DNA of 64,000 bases from Acetobacter estunensis (GTDB taxonomy: Bacteria > Pseudomonadota > Alphaproteobacteria > Acetobacterales > Acetobacteraceae), in the NCBI RefSeq assembly GCF_011516945.1, contig NZ_WOTH01000010.1, positions 48,109 through 112,108 of the forward strand, given 5' to 3'. The notes under the pieces were generated by a model. That model saw nothing but the letters and a program-made list of their open reading frames with translations, made no database searches and was not told the DNA's origin. Position 1 is the stretch's first letter. Each line of letters opens with the position of its first letter. Below, one piece after another: positions 47,010 through 55,453 of the stretch. Position numbers and translations under genes: made by a program.

Positions 47010-47942
47010 ATGAAACGTGATCGCAACCGGGTCGGCACGCTGATGCGCCTGCCGCGTCTGTCTTTTCTGGTGCTCTCGCTGGCCGCGGTCTCAGCGCTTC
47101 CCGGTTGTTCGTCCGACACCACCGCCGTGACCTCGTTCCCGCCCTACCAGTACGGCTATCTCTCCCAGCTTCAGTTGAACGTCGCCACCATGCGGGTTGT
47201 AAACGACGCCACACCGGGCGCCGTGCCCGGCGATGAAGCCACTGATGCGCCCATTCCCCCGGCGCAGGCCCTGACGCAGATGGCTCAGGATCGGCTCATC
47301 GCCGCCGGACAGAGCGGTTCGGCCGTGTTCACCATCGACCGCGCCTCCATCCTGCATGACGCAGGCGGCACGTTGTCGGGACAGATGGACACGCATCTCG
47401 ACATCACCTCCGCCACCGGACAAAAAGTTGGCGTCGTGGAAGCGCATGTAAAACGCGACATGAAGCCCGATCTCTCGAAGGGCGATGCGGACAGCCGCGC
47501 CAACCTGTATGAGCTGACGCGCCAGATGATGCAGGACATGAACGTGGAGCTGGAATACCAGATCCGCAACAACCTCAAGGACTGGCTGGTGGACGCGGGC
47601 GGACGCCCCGCGCAGGACGCCATCCAGAGCCAGTCCCTCGATGGCGCGACAGCGGCCAAACCGCAGGCAGCGGCCCCTGCTGACACAGCCGCTCCCGCAG
47701 CAGATGCAGCCCCCACAAGCCCGTCTTCCGCTGATACGGGAACCAAGACAACAGCACCGGCATCCACCGCCGCAGCGCCTTCGACTACATCCAGCACGCC
47801 CGCCACAAACGACGATGAGCCGGACGCCATCTTCCCCGGTGGCGCGCCGTCTTCCGACACCAGCAGCGACACAAGCGCGACATCGACACAAAAACGCTCG
47901 CCCGCAACGGGCTATCTCAAGCTGCCCGGCACGTCCAACTGA
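47010..47942 (+). CDS. Hypothetical lipoprotein with low-complexity C-terminus
   Basis: A 310-residue protein. The lipobox ALPGC (Cys33) follows a short signal. A conserved-looking domain (about 40-195) contains YGYLSQLQLNVATMRVVNDATPGA and LTQMAQDRLIAAGQSGSAVFTIDRASI with a regular beta/alpha pattern. The last third is an Ala/Thr/Ser/Pro-rich linker ending SPATGYLKLPGTSN. Likely an outer-membrane lipoprotein of unknown role. It is convergent with the ArsR gene, with only 18 bases between. Confidence 0.7.
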   Translation: MKRDRNRVGTLMRLPRLSFLVLSLAAVSALPGCSSDTTAVTSFPPYQYGYLSQLQLNVATMRVVNDATPGAVPGDEATDAPIPPAQALTQMAQDRLIAAGQSGSAVFTIDRASILHDAGGTLSGQMDTHLDITSATGQKVGVVEAHVKRDMKPDLSKGDADSRANLYELTRQMMQDMNVELEYQIRNNLKDWLVDAGGRPAQDAIQSQSLDGATAAKPQAAAPADTAAPAADAAPTSPSSADTGTKTTAPASTAAAPSTTSSTPATNDDEPDAIFPGGAPSSDTSSDTSATSTQKRSPATGYLKLPGTSN

Positions 47943-47960
47943 TCCGGAAATCCACGTTTT

Positions 47961-48392
47961 TCAGCGGGAACCACCGGGAGAGCGGCCAGTCACCTTCACC
48001 TGCGCAAAGCAGGCGCCACCGCCGACCGTCGTGCGTGGCGAGGGCTGTGCCTGAACGACAGGAGCACTGGATGCACGCGAAAGCGGCGGTCCCTCCGGTA
48101 CGGGCATGTCCAGCACCCCCATGAGCAACCGCGCCCGCTTCAACTCGTCCTCACTGGCAAAGCTGTAATACATCGAGCGGGAATCCCGTCGTGCCGCCAG
48201 AACACCGGCGCGGCGCAAGGTGCCGATCTGCTGGCTCAGGGTGGGCTGGGTCACGCCGGTTCGCGTTTCGATGTCACTGACGGCCAGTTCTCCCGCCAAG
48301 AGAGTGGAGAGGATGAGCAGACGCTGCGGCTGGGCGAAAAGCCGTAGCCGCTCACTCAGGGTCTTTGCCTCATCCGCTGTCAGTGTGCTCAT
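47961..48392 (-). CDS. ArsR-family transcriptional regulator
   Basis: A 143-residue winged-helix regulator. The DNA-binding region is AVSDIETRTGVTQPTLSQQIGTLRRAGVLAARRDSRSMYYSFAS, close in style to the sulfide-responsive BigR/SqrR branch. The usual sensing cysteine before the helix is replaced (AGELAVSD rather than GEC), and only one Cys remains, in the long C-terminal tail (GGGACFAQ, about residue 127). The start overlaps the peroxiredoxin stop (ATGA), so the two form an operon and the regulator may control it. Confidence 0.88.
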   Translation of the reverse strand: MSTLTADEAKTLSERLRLFAQPQRLLILSTLLAGELAVSDIETRTGVTQPTLSQQIGTLRRAGVLAARRDSRSMYYSFASEDELKRARLLMGVLDMPVPEGPPLSRASSAPVVQAQPSPRTTVGGGACFAQVKVTGRSPGGSR

Positions 48393-49036
48393 GAACGCGG
48401 CATCTTTGCGTATTGCAGGAACCACGCCGGTCCGGCCTTGCTCACGGCGTCCTGCGTCAGATCACTCACCACCACCACATCCGCGCCGGGCGTCCAGCCC
48501 TCGGGGGTCATCACACCTTCACGGTCCACCACCTGCAAGGCCGTGACCAACCTCAGGAGTTCCGGCACCGAGCGGCCAACGGACGCCGGATACCAGTTGA
48601 TGGCGCGAATGACCCCCTGCGGGTCGATCACGAACACACCGCGCACCGTAGCGCTGCTCTGGGCGTGCGCATCCAGCATCCCATAAGCACGGGCGATGGC
48701 CATGGACGGGTCTTCGACAATGGGAAAGGGAATGTCCACGCCAAAGCAGGAGCGGATGGCTTCCACCCACGCGAGATGGGAGGGCAGACTGTCGATGGAC
48801 AGGCCCACGAGCCGACAGTCCAGCGCAGAAAACTGGTCAGTCGCTTTGGCGAACGCCATGAACTCACTGGTGCAGACAGGCGTGAAATCCGCCGGATGCG
48901 AGAACAGCACCACCCATCCCCCACGCAATCCGCTCAGGGACAACGCGCCCTGTGTAGTGCGCGCGGTAAAATCCGGGGCCGGATCACCGATCTTCAGGGT
49001 CATCGGTTCCACCGCAGGCGCGGGCGTGTCGTTCAT
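48389..49036 (-). CDS. 1-Cys-type peroxiredoxin (Prx6-like)
   Basis: A 215-residue peroxiredoxin reducing hydrogen peroxide and organic peroxides. The peroxidatic motif is HPADFTPVCTSEF (about residues 47-59), with the longer Prx6-like C-terminal arm (NWYPASVGRSVPELLRLVTALQVVDREGVMTPEGW). No clear resolving Cys pair is seen, so it probably relies on an external thiol. It is first in an operon with the ArsR regulator and divergent from the alcohol dehydrogenase. Confidence 0.94.
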   Translation of the reverse strand: MNDTPAPAVEPMTLKIGDPAPDFTARTTQGALSLSGLRGGWVVLFSHPADFTPVCTSEFMAFAKATDQFSALDCRLVGLSIDSLPSHLAWVEAIRSCFGVDIPFPIVEDPSMAIARAYGMLDAHAQSSATVRGVFVIDPQGVIRAINWYPASVGRSVPELLRLVTALQVVDREGVMTPEGWTPGADVVVVSDLTQDAVSKAGPAWFLQYAKMPRS

Positions 49037-49247
49037 GATCCGTTTTCCATCGAGATGGCCGTGTCCTCCGGCAGGCAGGGCGCAGACTGGCCCCGGTCAG
49101 AGCCTTCCCTTCCGTAACGCTCCCGATGAGAAATCTCAACGACAGCTCTTTCCGAGCAATGTTTCTCACAACAGCGTTCGTTGACCCGCCCACCTCTCTG
49201 CCGGAGGATACGCGCCAGATTTTCCCTTACGAGATAAGGAACGCCTC

Positions 49248-50312
49248 ATGTTTTCCTGTGTCGGCTATGCCGCTTCCAGCGCAACCGCACCGCTTGCCCC
49301 CTTCACCTTCGAGCGCCGTGACTGTGGCCCGCTCGACGTGAAGATCGACATCACGCATTGCGGCGTCTGTCATTCCGATATTCACACCGTCCGCAGCGAA
49401 TGGGGTGAGTCCTCCTATCCCTGCGTGCCCGGCCACGAGATCATCGGACGTGTCGCGGCGGTGGGAGATGATGTGACACGCTTTCGTGTCGGCGAACGGG
49501 TGGGCGTGGGGTGCATGGTCAACTCCTGCCGGGAGTGCCCCTCCTGTCAAAACGGACTGGAACAGTACTGCGACGCCACGCCCACATGGACCTACAACAG
49601 TCCGGACCCCGCTTTTCCCACGGCGGGCGCCCACACATTCGGAGGCTATGCCCGTCACATCGTGGTCGATGAGCATTTCGTGCTGCGTGTGCCCGAAAAC
49701 CTCGATCCGGCTGCCGCCGCCCCGCTGCTCTGCGCGGGGATCACGACATGGTCGCCTCTGGCGCACTGGAAGGTCGGGAAAGGTCATCGCGTCGGTGTGG
49801 TAGGGCTGGGCGGACTGGGGCATATGGCCGTCAAGTTCGCGGTCGCTCTTGGGGCGGAAGTGACATTGTTCACCACATCGCCCGGAAAGATCGAAGATGG
49901 AAAGCGACTGGGCGCGCACCGCGTCGTGATCTCGAAAGACGCGGCCGCCATGGCGTCGGAAGCCAATCGTTTCGACTTTATCCTCGATGCCGTCTCGGCC
50001 GATCATGACATCAACGCCTATCTCGGCCTGCTGCGTCAGGACGGGCACATGGTGCTGGTGGGTCTGCCGGAGAAGCCGATGGCCGTGGGGGCGTTCAGCC
50101 TTGTGGCCAAACGCCGCAGCCTGTCAGGCTCAGCCATCGGCGGGATTCAGGAAACGCAGGAAATGCTGGATTTCTGCGGAAAGCACGGCATCACCAGTGA
50201 TATCGAACTGATCCGCATCGATCAGATCAATGACGCCTACGCGCGCGTGCTGCGCTCGGACGTGAAATACCGCTTTGTCATCGACATGGCCTCACTTCCT
50301 GAAAAACTCTGA
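49248..50312 (+). CDS. NAD(P)-dependent zinc alcohol dehydrogenase
   Basis: A 354-residue medium-chain dehydrogenase of the YahK/cinnamyl-alcohol group. The catalytic zinc site is CGVCHSDIH and GHE; the structural zinc site is CRECPSCQNGLEQYC. The cofactor motif is VGVVGLGGLGHMAVKFA. It oxidises or reduces alcohols and aldehydes; such NADP-linked enzymes detoxify aldehydes. GAG/AAGGA near 49240 precedes the ATG. The neighbourhood with a peroxiredoxin suggests a shared stress context, which is inference. Confidence 0.94.
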   Translation: MFSCVGYAASSATAPLAPFTFERRDCGPLDVKIDITHCGVCHSDIHTVRSEWGESSYPCVPGHEIIGRVAAVGDDVTRFRVGERVGVGCMVNSCRECPSCQNGLEQYCDATPTWTYNSPDPAFPTAGAHTFGGYARHIVVDEHFVLRVPENLDPAAAAPLLCAGITTWSPLAHWKVGKGHRVGVVGLGGLGHMAVKFAVALGAEVTLFTTSPGKIEDGKRLGAHRVVISKDAAAMASEANRFDFILDAVSADHDINAYLGLLRQDGHMVLVGLPEKPMAVGAFSLVAKRRSLSGSAIGGIQETQEMLDFCGKHGITSDIELIRIDQINDAYARVLRSDVKYRFVIDMASLPEKL

Positions 50313-50333
50313 TTGCGAAAGAGAACTCCGGCA

Positions 50334-51431
50334 TCAAGGCCGCGCATGTTCCTGCGGCACGGTGTCGGCATAACGATCCCAGTGCCGCACCAGTTCGCGC
50401 ACGACCACACTGCCCACACGGTACGTCGCCTCCACAGACGGCAGGAAACCGGCAAAACCGTTCTCCGTCTGTTCGTCGCGCAGAAGCTGCGCCGCCGTCC
50501 CGCCCGGCGGCGGCATGTCGTAATTGCTGCCAGCGCGCAGCACCAGCGCGCGCCGGATATCCACGCGGCCCGCTTTTGCCTGCGCTGAGAGCGCCTGCAT
50601 GAACGCGACATCCTCTTCCGCCGTGGTCGCGAAAACACCTTGTCCCTGCGTCCAGTATCGCACCCAGCGCTCCGCCCATGTATTCATGCGCGCCCCCACC
50701 CAGAACGTCTCGGACGACAGTGTGTCGCCCCGCATTACGGCGGGTGGTTTCTGCGCTTTTTCAAACCCTGTGTAGCGCGCGCGATTTGCGCGAAGTTTAT
50801 CCGTATCGGAAAGCGGAATGTCGCGTGTCAGGTTCCACGCCCAGCCCACCAACCCCGGATCGAGCGTATAGGCCATGTCGCCCCACTGCGAATGAATCGG
50901 CGGGGTCGGCGTGGGTTCGGGATCGGCCCCCTGCACGGGCGTGAAACCGTCCGGCCATGAGGCGGGCATCTCACGCGCGTCCACCATATGCGCCAGCCCA
51001 CCATTGACCACATGCGGCGCCCAGACCGCCGATCCAATGGAGCCGAAATTCGGATCGATCCCGCCGATTCCGGCAAGAATGAAATAGGCACGACGCAGAT
51101 CGAAGCGTGTATCCAGCGCCAGCCCCGTCATGGCGGACGCCATGTGCGACGGCCCCTCACCCGTCACGATGCCAAGCACCTGCATGGTGGCATTATAGCG
51201 CAGCGTGCCATGATCGCTGCCCGGCGCCGACAGGACAGTGGGCAGAGGCAGTCTCTCCACCCAGTGCTGAAACTCGCCCGGCGTGTCGCCTGTGTCTGCG
51301 CCCAGTTCGAATGTCGTGACCACAACCACGCGCACCGGAAGCAGCGCCTCCGCGCCACGAGCGAGGGAAACCAGATGCACGAAAGGAAGCGCTGCGCCGA
51401 ACAGGACAGCGCGGGCCAGTGTCCTGTTCAT
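50334..51431 (-). CDS. Purine nucleoside permease (NUP family), exported
   Basis: A 365-residue protein of the NUP family, with a signal peptide (about 1-27) and the typical LPVRVVVVTTFELGADTGDTPGEFQHWVERL, ILAGIGGIDPNFGSIGSAVWAPHVVNGGLAH and RAGSNYDMPPPGGTAAQLL segments. Despite the name, the fold is like a nucleoside phosphorylase, so it may bind or cleave nucleosides in the periplasm. It overlaps the upstream adenosine deaminase gene by four bases, forming a purine operon. Confidence 0.9.
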   Translation of the reverse strand: MNRTLARAVLFGAALPFVHLVSLARGAEALLPVRVVVVTTFELGADTGDTPGEFQHWVERLPLPTVLSAPGSDHGTLRYNATMQVLGIVTGEGPSHMASAMTGLALDTRFDLRRAYFILAGIGGIDPNFGSIGSAVWAPHVVNGGLAHMVDAREMPASWPDGFTPVQGADPEPTPTPPIHSQWGDMAYTLDPGLVGWAWNLTRDIPLSDTDKLRANRARYTGFEKAQKPPAVMRGDTLSSETFWVGARMNTWAERWVRYWTQGQGVFATTAEEDVAFMQALSAQAKAGRVDIRRALVLRAGSNYDMPPPGGTAAQLLRDEQTENGFAGFLPSVEATYRVGSVVVRELVRHWDRYADTVPQEHARP

Positions 51432-53014
51432 TGCGGCACCACCTCACCCTTCATCACCGCCTCCTCGAAACGGGCGAGGTCCGCTTCCAGCTTCCATTGC
51501 AGACGCGCTTTCTCACTGTGGCTCAAGAGATCGTGGCAGGCTCCATCGGTAGGCGCGTCACCCGGCACACGGTCGATACAGGCATCCGCGATGGTGAAGG
51601 GAGACACAGACGCCCACAGGCTGTCACCGGGCACAAAGGCATGTTCGAGACCCATACGCGAAAGATCGCGAAGATCGGTGTACGACAGGCCATAGCGCGT
51701 GGTGGCGTGGATATATTCGTCCGTGAGCGTGCTGCGCAGAACGCCCTCATCATCCGTGGACAGGGCCACGGGGACACCGTGCGCACGGAAAACCGGGAAA
51801 GGATGGTCCGCGCCCTTCACGCCGAGGATCTGCTCGTTGCTGGTCAAGTTGATTTCCACGAGCACATTGCGTTTGGCCATTTCCGTGAGCAGGCCATACG
51901 GATCCGTCTCCTGCATGATGTCCACGCCATGTCCGATGCGGCGCGCGCCAGCCACGTCCACGGCCTGCCGGATGTGCGAGAGCAGACCTTCCGGCGGCAC
52001 CAGTCCCTCGGACAGTTCCCCGGCATGCAAAGAAAGTTTCACATGGGGCCAGCGCTCGGACAGCACGTGGAACATGTCCATATGCAGCGCGTAATCCCGC
52101 ATGGCGATGGGGTTGTCTTCCGCCCCCACGATGTTCAGCCCCACAAAACGGGCATCCGCCTGCGCCAGCGCATAACCGAAGGCCAACTGGGAGAACACCA
52201 TGCCCGGCGGCATGATCCGCACCGACTGCCACAGATACCGCACCGCCACCTGACACCCGGGCGACGCCTGCGGCGTCCCGCATTGCATCTTCTGGCGCGC
52301 GCCGTGCTCCATCCGGTCCGTTTCCTCACGCGCAAGTTTCACAAGATGAGACAGATGTGGCGTGATACGCCCCAATGCCACCGTCATGCCGGCCTCATCC
52401 CGGATGGTGGAGGACGCACCCAGACGCGCCGCCTCCAGCAATTGCGGGGACACCATCAGTTCCACATAGGTCACATGATCCCGCCGCGCCTGCGTGAGGG
52501 CATCGACCAGCATATCGGCATCCCGACCCACCGTGGCGGGAAGAAACTTGTCGAATGTGGCAAAGAAGTGATCGTGGAGTGAGCGATCGTCCGCAGTGGG
52601 CACAAAATCGCGTGTGGAAAGCGCATCGATGGTCCGCGCGGCCAGTTTCGGATCGGCCATGACCGTCTGCACCGGGTCCGCGTCTCGGGCCGGATGGAAA
52701 CCGAAGCGGCAGCGCGTCGCGGTGATGGCGCCCGTGTCCGGGTTCACGCAGCGCTGGTCCTGATCGGCCCACTCCAGAAGATGCTCGGCCGGAATCGCGC
52801 CCACCAGATGGTTGTGCAGATCCGCGCCCTTGGGAAACGCACGCAGAAAAACCGAGAGCGCGGCTGGGTCATGGCGGATGGCCTCGAAACGGCGCGAGAC
52901 CGCCTCTCCGGTGCGATCCGGCGCGGTTTCCGGCGCCGCGTGGGCGACACCGGACAGGAGGAGAGCAGACAAAACGGAGAAAGTGTAAACGAAACGGAAG
53001 GTCATACCGTGCAT
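51428..53014 (-). CDS. Exported adenosine deaminase (ADGF-like)
   Basis: A 528-residue deaminase converting adenosine to inosine, with a Sec signal (about residues 1-28, ending in AHA). Metal and catalytic motifs are in order: KGADLHNHLVGAIP, LSLHAGELSEG, RRIGHGVDI and VALSTDDEGVLRS. The ATG at 53014 has AGGGG seven bases upstream; another at 53005 is possible. The longer upstream frame lies in the region of the divergent M1 gene. The paired purine permease implies extracellular nucleoside salvage. Confidence 0.92.
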   Translation of the reverse strand: MHGMTFRFVYTFSVLSALLLSGVAHAAPETAPDRTGEAVSRRFEAIRHDPAALSVFLRAFPKGADLHNHLVGAIPAEHLLEWADQDQRCVNPDTGAITATRCRFGFHPARDADPVQTVMADPKLAARTIDALSTRDFVPTADDRSLHDHFFATFDKFLPATVGRDADMLVDALTQARRDHVTYVELMVSPQLLEAARLGASSTIRDEAGMTVALGRITPHLSHLVKLAREETDRMEHGARQKMQCGTPQASPGCQVAVRYLWQSVRIMPPGMVFSQLAFGYALAQADARFVGLNIVGAEDNPIAMRDYALHMDMFHVLSERWPHVKLSLHAGELSEGLVPPEGLLSHIRQAVDVAGARRIGHGVDIMQETDPYGLLTEMAKRNVLVEINLTSNEQILGVKGADHPFPVFRAHGVPVALSTDDEGVLRSTLTDEYIHATTRYGLSYTDLRDLSRMGLEHAFVPGDSLWASVSPFTIADACIDRVPGDAPTDGACHDLLSHSEKARLQWKLEADLARFEEAVMKGEVVPQ

Positions 53015-53178
53015 GGTGTGCCCCTGATTGGGTAATGACAATGGCATCAGGTGGAACGAACGGCGCGGCCCTGCGCTTTCCCCTGACGCATGGTTGCCCG
53101 TCCTTGACGCCCTCTGATGCTGGAGTAGCAGAAGAAGGCGTGCATGCATTCGAGTTTCGTCGTCAGGAGTCAGGAAAC

Positions 53179-55398
53179 GTGAGAGCCCGGTCCCCCTTCC
53201 GCCCCGCCCCGTCCGGCTCCGCCGGTCTTTCAAGGGGAAGGGAAGGGATCACCCGACGACGCTTCACCGTCCCGCTTCTGGCCGGATTGCTGGTGACGAC
53301 CGTGCTGTCCCCCTTCGCCCGCGCGGCCGACGCCCCGACGGAAAGCCCGTCCCCCACGCTGCCTGCCCTCCAGATGCCGCCGCCCGATCCGGCGCGCATC
53401 TTTGCGCCCCTGGCGTGGCCCGATCCGGTCAATGTTTTCCGCTCGGGCAGTGGTCGGCGTGGACCGGAGGCGTGGCAGAACCGCGCGGATTACGACATCC
53501 ACGTGGCCATCGACCCTATCAGTCGCGTGCTGAGTGGGGATGAAACCATCACCTACACCAACAACAGCCCTGACGATCTGGATGTGCTGTGGGTGCATCT
53601 GGACCAGAACGCCTACCGCGAGGGCGCGCGCGCCAACTTCGCAACGCCCGCCTGGCACACGCATCACACGGACGGCGTGACCATCGAAAGTGTCACGATC
53701 GAGCAGGAAGAGCACGATACGCCCATCGTGCCCGTCATCTCGGACACACGGATGCAGCTTCCCCTCGTGCGGCCACTGCACAAGGGCGAAAAATACCGCC
53801 TGCGCATCGTCTGGCATCTCACCCTGCCCGGCGCCTGGGGCGGCCGCACCGCCGTTTCTCCAAGCCAGAATGGCGACATTTACGAAGTGGCCCAATTCTA
53901 TCCGCGCATGGCCGTCTATGACGATCTGCGTGGGTGGGACACATTGCCCGGACTGGGTCAGGAGTTCTATCTGGAGACCGGAAACTTCGATTACAGCGTG
54001 ACAGTACCCTCAGATTTCATCGTGGCAGGCTCCGGCGCACTGGTGAACGCCGACGACGTGCTGACACGCGAACAGCGGGACCGGCTCACGCAGGCGGCGC
54101 GAAGCGAACAGCGCGTGATGATCCGCACCCGCGACGAGGTTCTGGCGGCTGTCACGGCGGAACTTCCCGCCCCGTCTCCGGCCCCCAAGACAGTGGACAA
54201 GGCGCCCGCTCACAAGAACGAGCCAGCCAAGTCCACGCCTCCCGCACCTAAAACAAAAACATGGCGTTTCCACATGAACGACACGCGGGACGTGGCGTTT
54301 GCCGCCTCCGCCGCGTTCCTGTGGGATGCCGCCCGACTGGACATCGGAACCCAGACGGTGGCCAGCAAATCCGACGCAACGCCCCGTCTGGCCATGGCAG
54401 TCTACCCCGTGGAAGCCATGGGTTCGCATGGATGGGACCGCGCCGTGTCCTATGTGAAACACGCCATCGAGGACTTCTCCTCCCGCCTCTTTCCCTACCC
54501 TTGGCCCAATGCCGTGGCTGTCGGCGGTCATGGCGCGAACATGGAGTATCCGGGACTGGCCTTTGAGGGAAAGGACGAGAAGGACGGACAGCTTTTCGCC
54601 ATGACGGTGCATGAATTTGCACATCAGTGGTTCCCTATGCTGGTGGGAAGCAACGAACGGCGCAACGCGTTCATGGACGAGGGCTTCGCCACGTTCCTCG
54701 GCACACTGGCCGCGCCCGATTTCAATCAGGGCGAATTCGCGCCCAAGCGGGACGCGGAGTTTGCCCCCACGAGTGGACGACCCGCGACCGACATCACCGC
54801 CCTGCTGCGCGACCCGGCCGCCCCCGTGCTGATGGCCCCCAGCGACACGGTGCCGGAGACGTATCGTCACCCGCTCACCTATTTCAAGGCAGCTTACGGG
54901 CTGACCCTTTTGCGTGAGCAGATCATTGGTCCCGAACGCTTCGACCGCGCCTTTCGCGCATGGATCACGGAATGGGCGTATCATCACCCCACGCCGTCGG
55001 ATTTCTTCCGGTTCATGAGCAGCGAGACCGGAGAAGACCTCTCATGGTTCTGGCGTGGCTGGTTCTTCAACAACTGGGCCTCCGACTATGCCGTCGCCCC
55101 CGTGACCTATCCCGATGACGATCCTGCGAAAGGGGCGCTCGTTAAAGTGGTGAACCGCGGCTGGCTGCCTTTGCCCGTAACATTGCAGGTGACATGGAAA
55201 GACGGCAGTTCAGCGCGCGTGCGCATCCCCACCGAAGCGTGGGTGCAGCATAATGAAGTGACCGTGGAAGTGGCCGGCAATCAGCCCGTGCGCACGGCGA
55301 TCGTCGATCCCGATCTCACCATTCCCGATATTGACCGTAGCAACAACAGTTTTGGAGCGATTTTGACTGTGACGCCGCCGACGAAGGCGGGACCTTGA
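53179..55398 (+). CDS. M1 family metallopeptidase with Tat signal
   Basis: A 739-residue zinc aminopeptidase-like protein. A twin-arginine signal (ITRRRFTVPLLAGLL, about residues 32-46) is near the N-terminus. The M1 hallmarks are GANMEYPGLAFEG and HEFAHQW (His478, Glu479, His482) with zinc ligand Glu501 in FMDEGFATFLG, the canonical 18-residue spacing. A Pro/Lys-rich insert (about residues 335-360) splits the domain. The start is a GTG at 53179 after AGGAG-like sequence; an earlier ATG at 53035 would bury the signal. It probably acts in the periplasm on oligopeptides. Confidence 0.9.
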   Translation: MRARSPFRPAPSGSAGLSRGREGITRRRFTVPLLAGLLVTTVLSPFARAADAPTESPSPTLPALQMPPPDPARIFAPLAWPDPVNVFRSGSGRRGPEAWQNRADYDIHVAIDPISRVLSGDETITYTNNSPDDLDVLWVHLDQNAYREGARANFATPAWHTHHTDGVTIESVTIEQEEHDTPIVPVISDTRMQLPLVRPLHKGEKYRLRIVWHLTLPGAWGGRTAVSPSQNGDIYEVAQFYPRMAVYDDLRGWDTLPGLGQEFYLETGNFDYSVTVPSDFIVAGSGALVNADDVLTREQRDRLTQAARSEQRVMIRTRDEVLAAVTAELPAPSPAPKTVDKAPAHKNEPAKSTPPAPKTKTWRFHMNDTRDVAFAASAAFLWDAARLDIGTQTVASKSDATPRLAMAVYPVEAMGSHGWDRAVSYVKHAIEDFSSRLFPYPWPNAVAVGGHGANMEYPGLAFEGKDEKDGQLFAMTVHEFAHQWFPMLVGSNERRNAFMDEGFATFLGTLAAPDFNQGEFAPKRDAEFAPTSGRPATDITALLRDPAAPVLMAPSDTVPETYRHPLTYFKAAYGLTLLREQIIGPERFDRAFRAWITEWAYHHPTPSDFFRFMSSETGEDLSWFWRGWFFNNWASDYAVAPVTYPDDDPAKGALVKVVNRGWLPLPVTLQVTWKDGSSARVRIPTEAWVQHNEVTVEVAGNQPVRTAIVDPDLTIPDIDRSNNSFGAILTVTPPTKAGP

Positions 55399-55453
55399 GA
55401 GGAGCAAACTGGCTCGCCGGCTGAGTGAAGCCTTTCGAGTGAAATAGCCTCAA

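Noticed and set aside
54010..54987. A 325-codon frame antisense to the M1 peptidase
   Set aside because: The zinc motif and full M1 layout lie on the plus strand.
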